The notes under the pieces: generated by a model
What the model was told of the DNA's origin: nothing
The model's database searches: none
Seen by the model: the letters and a program-made list of their open reading frames with translations, nothing else
Translations under genes and position numbers: made by a program
Shown: positions 61,256 through 64,000 of the stretch, one piece after another
How the letters are laid out: every line of letters begins with the position of its first letter
How positions within the stretch are numbered: position 1 is the first letter of the stretch
Origin: Dama dama
Taxonomy: Eukaryota; Chordata; Mammalia; Artiodactyla; Cervidae
Length of the DNA: 64,000 nucleotides
Reading direction: 5' to 3'
Assembly (NCBI RefSeq): GCF_033118175.1
Contig: NC_083689.1
Location: 28,688,501-28,752,500 of the forward strand

Positions 61256-62533
61256 ATAACAAACCACATTGGTGTGAAATTTATAACTGGTGAAGTTTCT
61301 TTTAAAATACTGTTTCATGTCACAGACAAATTCTACAGTTTAAAAAGTTGGTTGTGATCCCTTAAAAAAAAACAGCAAGGTATTCTTTCTTGGTGAATGT
61401 CATCAGTCACATTACTTAGAATTTTTCTATGCAAAGAAGCCTCCACACTGTGGAAGAAAAAATATTCAGTTAGAAATACCATGGGATCTTTTGAATCTCA
61501 CTGAAATAATGATGTGCTTATGATCAGGTATTTGATTATCTTAATCAGGGTCCTGTAATAAAACAATACCACAGTCTTTGTTTATATGGTACAAAATTGT
61601 GAATCCATCTGTGGAGGCAAGCTTTTTGATTGTATCCCTATTTATTTATTTATATTTGGTTTTGTTTTGGAGCATAGAGATATTTTTCATTAAAATGTAC
61701 TATTTATGTTAATATGCAGTGGGCTTTATAACTTATTTTTAAATGAATACAAATTTTTAAAGTTTCTCAATTTTAACTTATAATGCAATAGATATATTGA
61801 TAGATAGATTGATAGATATAACCCATGTGAGTAAAGGCTTTCGGGGAAACTCAATAATTTAAGGATCCTGAAAACCAAAGACGTTTGAGAGCTGCTGACC
61901 AAAGGCATTCTTAGGTAGATTTTTGTTAATTGCTGCAGAAATTGTTAATTTCTGAAAAGCATTCTTGAATGACTTGGAGTAGATTTTTTTGTCTACTTGC
62001 TCTGTCAAATGTGAAAAGATCCCTCTCATGACTCTAAGCTTTTCTTTCTTTTCTGAAACTTTGCTCTTAATATTTCATTGTAGTTTTACTGTATAGATCT
62101 TATATCTCAATGAATTGTAATTTTTAACATTATGTAATACTTTTTTGGACTCAGTGATTGCTTTCTGTACTTGAATTCCATTCTATTTGATACTATTACT
62201 ACTTTTATATCATTTATATTTTCCCTGATTTTTCTCTGTCTTGTTTTCTGCTCTTGTCATTTTATTTTGATGGTTTTCTTATAGACAGAACAGAGCTAAG
62301 TTTTGTTACTCTAATCAGATCGACAAATGTTTTTTTCTTTGATTAAAAACTGCTTATGTTTGTGTTTATTGTGATTTCAGTATGTTTGGTTTATTCTCAT
62401 TATTTTGCTTTATTTATAAAGATCACTATATTTTGTAGTTTTCCTTTCCTTCTCTGCCTGTCATTTTGGCTTAATCACTTACATTTCACGCCTCTGCCTC
62501 CATCGCTATTCTTCCCTAAGTAAGCAATTCTGT

Positions 62534-62751
62534 GAAGTGAAATGTTAGTCGCTCAGTCATGTCTGACTCTTTGTGACTCCATGGACTGTAGCCCGACAGG
62601 CTCTCCTGTCCATGGAATTCTCCAGGCCAGAATACTGGAGTGAGGAGCCATTCCCTTCTCCAGGGAATCTTCCCAACCCAACCCAGGCTTCAAACCCGGG
62701 TCTCCTGCATTGCAGGCAGATTCTTTACCATTTGAGTCACCAAGGTAGCCC
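62534..62751 (-). mobile_element. Bov-tA SINE, antisense, with 13-bp TSD (one mismatch)
   Basis: GTTAGTCGCTCAGTCATGTC to GAGTCACCAAGGTAGCCC. TAAGCAATTCTGT (62521-62533) and TAAGAAATTCTGT (62752-62764) differ at one base. Confidence 0.9.
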
Positions 62752-63437
62752 TAAGAAATTCTGTATTCTTCGTTAAACTAATGATTACCATTGTATTGAA
62801 ACCTCTTTTCTTCTCTTACACCTGTTCAGCAGTGTAGAAATTAAATAATGCCTATTCCTCTCATCCCTAGACATTTTACTTTTTCACATCTCCCAGTCCG
62901 AAGTTGAGATCTTAGAAATAAATTTTTTCCGAGTCCTCACTATGGCAAGTATCTCCCCTGTTCTTCAGTTCCTGACATTATCATTTTAGGCTACTGTCTA
63001 ATAGGCTCTTTTGTTGCAAGAATCCTTTCTCAAAAATTATAATAACCTATAAATATTTTTTCACTGTATTTTAAATCTTGACACTACGAATGAGAAAACT
63101 AATGCTAGGCTATTCTGTCTTCATTGTAGATAGCCTGTTCTTTCTTTCTGGAAATGGAAAGATTCTTCTCTTTCTGGTCTTAAGGTTCAAATATCTAGAG
63201 ATTTCATGGGGCTCTTTTTTAAAAAATATATCTTTTCCCCATTATTCTTGTCTAGAACATTCTGGTCTTCAGTCTCTAACAAGTCTCACCTTTTACATAT
63301 TAATTTCTCAGGAATTTTGCTTTGTGCTGCAAGCTGTTTCTTCCATCTGATCTTCCAGACAGCTAATTTAAATTGAAGCAGTGACCATTTGTTTTTCTGT
63401 TGAGTTTGAATATTGAAAGGGTTTACTTTCTTAAGCC

Positions 63438-63453
63438 AAAAAAAAAAAAAAAA
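63438..63453. repeat. Poly-A run
   Basis: Sixteen A bases followed by CAAACC; no SINE or LINE body recognised beside it. Confidence 0.8.
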
Positions 63454-64000
63454 CAAACCAGCTTTAGTCTTTTAATATGTGTTTGTCTATTCATGAAGCG
63501 AATCCCCTTAGTACCTAAGCTAGTCAGGCTCCCTGGGTTTCTCTAGCAGTTACAAACATGCCATCTTTGTAAGATATAGTCTTTTTTATTCTACTGAGCT
63601 GGTATGGCAGTACTGTAACTTTCCTGCTGAGTGGTCACAGGGGCATCTTTTGCTGTCGAGCCTCTCCTGGTGCTTATGTGTGAGGAACAGGTATACGGCT
63701 CCAACCAGAGAGCCAGAAATGAGTCATTTTACTAGTGTAGACCACCACCCCTGCCAGGCCACCCCTGCCAGGAGGACCTGGTGACCACCTGCTGGTCTTC
63801 ATGTGGCAAGTCACAGAAGCAAGTCTACCCTTTGCAAGTCAAGTAGAGCCGATGATGGATGCTCCCTGGGTCTTTTTAGAAGTCCTAATGACCTTGGTAT
63901 TTTTTGCTTTTTTGCATTTGCTTAACACTCCCAAAAAGCTAAAACCCCAGTTACAGGATCACATGGCATTTATTGTCTTCTCAGGAGAAATCTCAGCCCC

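Larger units (their letters stand above)
30738..64000 (+). other. FBN2: FBN2 intron 5, 5' part (over 33 kb, continues past the window)
   Basis: The intron starts GTAAGA. I looked for the next fibrillin exon, whose conserved features are a CC pair and a W-G-x-x-C-E-x-C-P motif, on the + strand and did not find it. No other gene is convincing on either strand. The content is unique AT-rich DNA with dispersed SINEs, LINE-1, L2, MIR, MER5-like and mariner remnants listed separately. 30740-33080, 34150-35680, 55000-57680 and 62770-64000 show nothing I can name apart from simple repeats and small inverted repeats. Confidence 0.8.

Noticed and set aside
30738..64000. Search for FBN2 exon 6 (hybrid domain 1)
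   Set aside because: No plus-strand segment with the expected cysteine pair and W-G-x-x-C-E-x-C-P motif between an AG and a GT was found, so no exon was annotated.

Overview
The window is nuclear DNA of a ruminant, most likely a bovid such as cattle, sheep or goat. The evidence is the repeat content: BovB (RTE-clade) LINE copies, many tRNA-derived Bov-tA/Bov-A SINEs, two CHR-type SINEs, bovine-type LINE-1 3' ends and a bovine mariner MITE, over an older layer of MIR, L2, MER20 and LINE-1 fragments. No operons, CRISPR arrays, phage genes or structural RNA genes were found. The species cannot be fixed from sequence reading alone.

One host gene is present: the 5' end of FBN2 (fibrillin-2) on the + strand. 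Exon 1 has the start codon at 16995 and lies in a strong CpG island (about 15340-17690). Coding exons 2-5 lie at 18081-18163, 23496-23594, 26684-26779 and 30642-30737. All splice sites are canonical GT/AG and the reading frame is open across all five exons (628 coding nt, 209 complete codons). They encode the signal peptide, proline-rich segment, furin-type site, the fibrillin unique N-terminal (FUN) region and EGF-like domains 1-3. Exon 6, expected to encode the first hybrid domain, was not found, so intron 5 runs from 30738 past the window end (over 33 kb).

Layout: 1-15300 is repeat-dominated intergenic DNA with three long BovB copies (449-1690 +, 9577-10730 -, about 12646-14153 +), decayed LINE-1 blocks (2760-4075, 6958-9060 antisense) and SINEs, several with readable target-site duplications (TSDs). 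15340-16994 is the promoter and 5' UTR, with a polypyrimidine tract, two CCAAT motifs, an E-box and one upstream ORF. 17249-30641 holds exons 2-5 and introns 1-4. 30738-64000 is intron 5, with about a dozen SINEs, LINE-1/L2/MIR remnants, a mariner MITE, a perfect 16-bp inverted repeat and an exact 55-bp tandem duplication.

I did not find a previously undescribed biological system. The best leads concern retrotransposon biology: a Bov-tA/BovB chimera flanked by a single 13-bp TSD, and two BovB copies that share a YPDD substitution in the reverse-transcriptase active-site motif. Other leads are DNA and RNA structure features around FBN2 exon 1 and in intron 5.
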